A stretch of 20,549 nt of DNA from Plantago elongata (Eukaryota > Streptophyta > Magnoliopsida > Lamiales > Plantaginaceae). The position numbers were made by a program, and so were the translations under genes. Below, piece by piece: positions 19,249-20,549 of the stretch (the stretch's first letter is position 1; each line of letters begins with the position of its first letter). The stretch lies in assembly GCA_036897095.1 (NCBI GenBank), contig JAYMSP010003235.1, positions 1 through 20,549 of the forward strand, given 5' to 3'. Under the pieces are notes generated by a model. The model saw nothing but the letters and a program-made list of their open reading frames with translations. It was not told the origin of the DNA and made no database searches.

Positions 19249-19352
19249 TATAAAACTGATCTCCAGTTCTATCATAGAAACATAACAATTATACATAATA
19301 TATAAAACTGATGGCCAGTTCTATCATAGAAACATAACAATTATACATAAGA
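19249..19352. repeat. 52-bp tandem duplication, two copies
   Basis: Copies at about 19249-19300 and 19301-19352 share TATAAAACTGAT at their start and CCAGTTCTATCATAGAAACA through AATTATACATAA. Only a few bases differ, which points to a recent event. Confidence 0.9.
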
Positions 19353-19380
19353 ACTGTCAATTGTGTTCTTACTGCCTTTT

Positions 19381-19420
19381 CTTTTGACTATTCAAATACT
19401 CTTTTGACTATTCAAATACT
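19381..19420. repeat. Perfect 20-bp tandem duplication
   Basis: CTTTTGACTATTCAAATACT occurs twice back to back at 19381-19400 and 19401-19420 without a mismatch. Confidence 0.95.
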
Positions 19421-19542
19421 CATCTAGTTATACAGATCGATCATGTGATTTCTACATAAACCTTTCCAGCTGAGTCATCAGCCCAGTGAATCATGTATCA
19501 CATAGAACGCAAATCAAAAAAGAGAATTGTCTGATAGTATAA

Positions 19543-19634
19543 TTTTCCCGCCTTTTCCTAATCCTAAACGTTCAAGATAACCCTAAACTTAGATTTAAAT
19601 CTAAGCTTGACAGATAATGAAAGTTGTTTGACTT
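19543..19634 (+). promoter_or_regulatory. Possible promoter of the rightmost gene: E2F-like site and telo-box
   Basis: TTTTCCCGCC at 19543-19552 contains the plant E2F consensus TTTCCCGC. AACCCTAAAC, a telo-box, follows at about 19579-19588, next to an 18-bp perfect palindrome CTTAGATTTAAATCTAAG (19588-19605). E2F sites and telo-boxes are typical of promoters of genes active in dividing cells. The first longer ATG frame begins at 19635. No TATA box is clear. Confidence 0.4.
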
Positions 19635-19935
19635 ATGTTGATAATGGTGGAGGTGAAGGATAACAACAATCAGGAGAGAAGAAGAATATTAATCAACTTG
19701 AATCAAAATCCTGGAGATATAGGAATTCTTTCAGGAGCGTGTGCAAAATCCTGGAGATATATGTATTCTTTCTGGAGCCGTGTGGATTCTTTCTGGAGCC
19801 GTGTGGGCTAACGAAGCGTGGGATCCTATTGGGACCCAAAAGAAACTTGGACTTTTATTACTTGTCTGGTGTTCGCAATTTATTTGCATACTCAAACAAA
19901 TAAAAAATGGAAAGGTAGAAATTCAACAATTGTGA
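19635..19935 (+). pseudogene. Candidate 5' exon region of the HAC-like gene, frame broken by duplication
   Basis: An ATG at 19635 opens 58 codons that encode an acidic, Asn-rich start and reach NQNPGDIGILSGA, then end at TAA 19809-19811. A second frame repeats that motif as QNPGDICILSGAVW, then continues openly to a stop before 19936. The switch is caused by a 40-bp tandem duplication (copies starting at 19704 and 19744), which is not a multiple of three. A 21-bp in-frame duplication follows. Without the 40-bp insertion the two frames would join. I recognise no domain here. Its link to the HAC-like exon 160 bp downstream rests only on position. Confidence 0.3.
19704..19806. repeat. Nested 40-bp and 21-bp tandem duplications
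   Basis: CAAAATCCTGGAGATATA begins at 19704 and again at 19744 (period 40). Inside the second copy, ATTCTTTCTGGAGCCGTGTG begins at 19765 and recurs at 19786 (period 21). The first shifts the reading frame by one base and the second preserves it. Confidence 0.9.
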
Positions 19936-20094
19936 CGTCTATTGAATTTCTTATAATTTGGATATACTATTTTTAGGTTAATTTATTAGGAATAGGACTA
20001 CATAGTTATGGTTCATTTTCATTATAGTGGAATGGAATGTGGGGTTCTTAGAATAAGAAAGTCTAAGGTGCATATACGAATTTGGTGTGAACAG

Positions 20095-20549
20095 GCAAGA
20101 ATGAGGTGAATCAAATAGTTAGTGATTCGTTGGGGTTCTCGCCAGTTCAAAATGAAGGGGTTTCGCTACTTGATACATTCATGGTTGAGCAGATACAAGC
20201 ACACCTAGTTAGTCTCGGTGATCAACTGATTAAAGAACAGATACAAGCACACCTAGTTAGTCTCGGTGATCAACTGATTAAAGAATAGTTCCAGGTGACG
20301 GAGACGCATGTCAGCTATGTGGAAAGGAGGAGCTATTGTTTTCTGCTCCGACTAAGAATTGTGAATCATGTGGATGTATTATTAAAACCAGGTCGAATTT
20401 TTATACAACAGATGATGCTAAGCATTGTTTTTGTGCCTATTGTTTCAACAAAACGGGGAAAAAAGGATGTACATACACTATAGGAGGAGAGTTGTCCTTT
20501 CCCAAATCGGAGCTTTGTAAGGGCGTCGGTGATGTACAGAAGGAGGAAG
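20095..20549 (+). CDS. HAC-type histone acetyltransferase (p300/CBP-like) fragment, continues past the right edge
   Basis: HAC proteins are plant p300/CBP-type nuclear acetyltransferases of histones. The segment from 20106 encodes SLLDTFMVEQIQAHLVSL, corresponding to the conserved FTxEQIxxHxxSL block that precedes the Cys-rich PHD-like domain in HAC1 relatives. In another frame, from about 20295 to the window end, lies the start of that domain: CQLCGKEELLF, then CESCG, then HCFCAYCFN, keeping the expected Cys and His spacing. The two parts are out of register, with a TAG at 20286-20288 between them. Splicing CTCG|GTGATC (donor after 20217) to CCAG|GTGACG (acceptor before 20295) would remove 77 nt and restore the frame. 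Otherwise this is a frameshifted pseudogene. The left limit assumes an acceptor at 20094, because an in-frame TGA lies at 20088. The acetyltransferase, ZZ and TAZ2 domains would lie outside the window. Confidence 0.7.
20190..20285 (+). repeat. Perfect 48-bp in-frame tandem duplication in the HAC-like gene
   Basis: Positions 20190-20237 and 20238-20285 are identical 48-bp units encoding QIQAHLVSLGDQLIKE twice. The unit length is a multiple of three, so the duplication keeps the frame. The stop TAG follows one base after the second copy. Confidence 0.95.

Noticed and set aside
1..20549. CRISPR array, phage or bacterial defence system
   Set aside because: No regularly spaced repeats with unique spacers and no prokaryotic-type genes. 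All recognised genes are intron-bearing plant genes.

Overview
This window is nuclear DNA from a flowering plant, very probably a eudicot. The genes carry short GT-AG introns in AT-rich surroundings. The recognisable proteins are an alpha-expansin, a group I bZIP factor and a plant HAC-type (p300/CBP-like) acetyltransferase fragment. Repeats of the SINE and MITE kind lie between them. I cannot name the species.

Layout, left to right. Positions 1-330 look like the upstream region or 5' leader of a gene lying off the left edge on the minus strand. A complete three-exon alpha-expansin gene lies on the minus strand (1142-2261). About 6.7 kb of AT-rich intergenic DNA follows. It holds a 75-bp tandem duplication, an 88-nt imperfect foldback, dispersed repeat relics and a TIR-bearing MITE (8987-9097). 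A doubtful plus-strand ORF (9129-9515) lies tail-to-tail with a complete four-exon bZIP18/bZIP52-like gene on the minus strand (9635-12288). Its long first intron opens with a degenerate tandem array carrying enhancer-like motifs. Upstream of it is a block with five DRE/CRT cores and a TATA-like box (about 12730-13260), possibly of transposon origin. Two degenerate non-autonomous element relics lie further right.

A complete seven-exon plus-strand gene of unknown function (15255-17413, 442 aa) comes next. Its 3' flank carries a tRNA-derived SINE with a 14-bp target-site duplication (17680-17803), then a second copy of the MITE in the opposite orientation (17903-18030). From about 18.7 kb rightward there are several independent short tandem duplications. 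At the right edge an E2F-like site and a telo-box precede a HAC-like gene fragment that runs off the window. This fragment carries a 48-bp in-frame duplication, and a stop or frame change lies just before its Cys-rich domain.

The genes are individual plant loci with no operon-like relation: wall loosening (expansin), transcription (bZIP), unknown (442-aa protein) and chromatin acetylation (HAC-like). I found no CRISPR array, no functional tRNA or rRNA and no prokaryotic-style system. The most useful leads are the HAC-like right end, the DRE cluster upstream of the bZIP gene, the intron-1 array, the foldback and the SINE with intact target-site duplications. All exon boundaries were placed by eye from splice consensus and reading-frame continuity.
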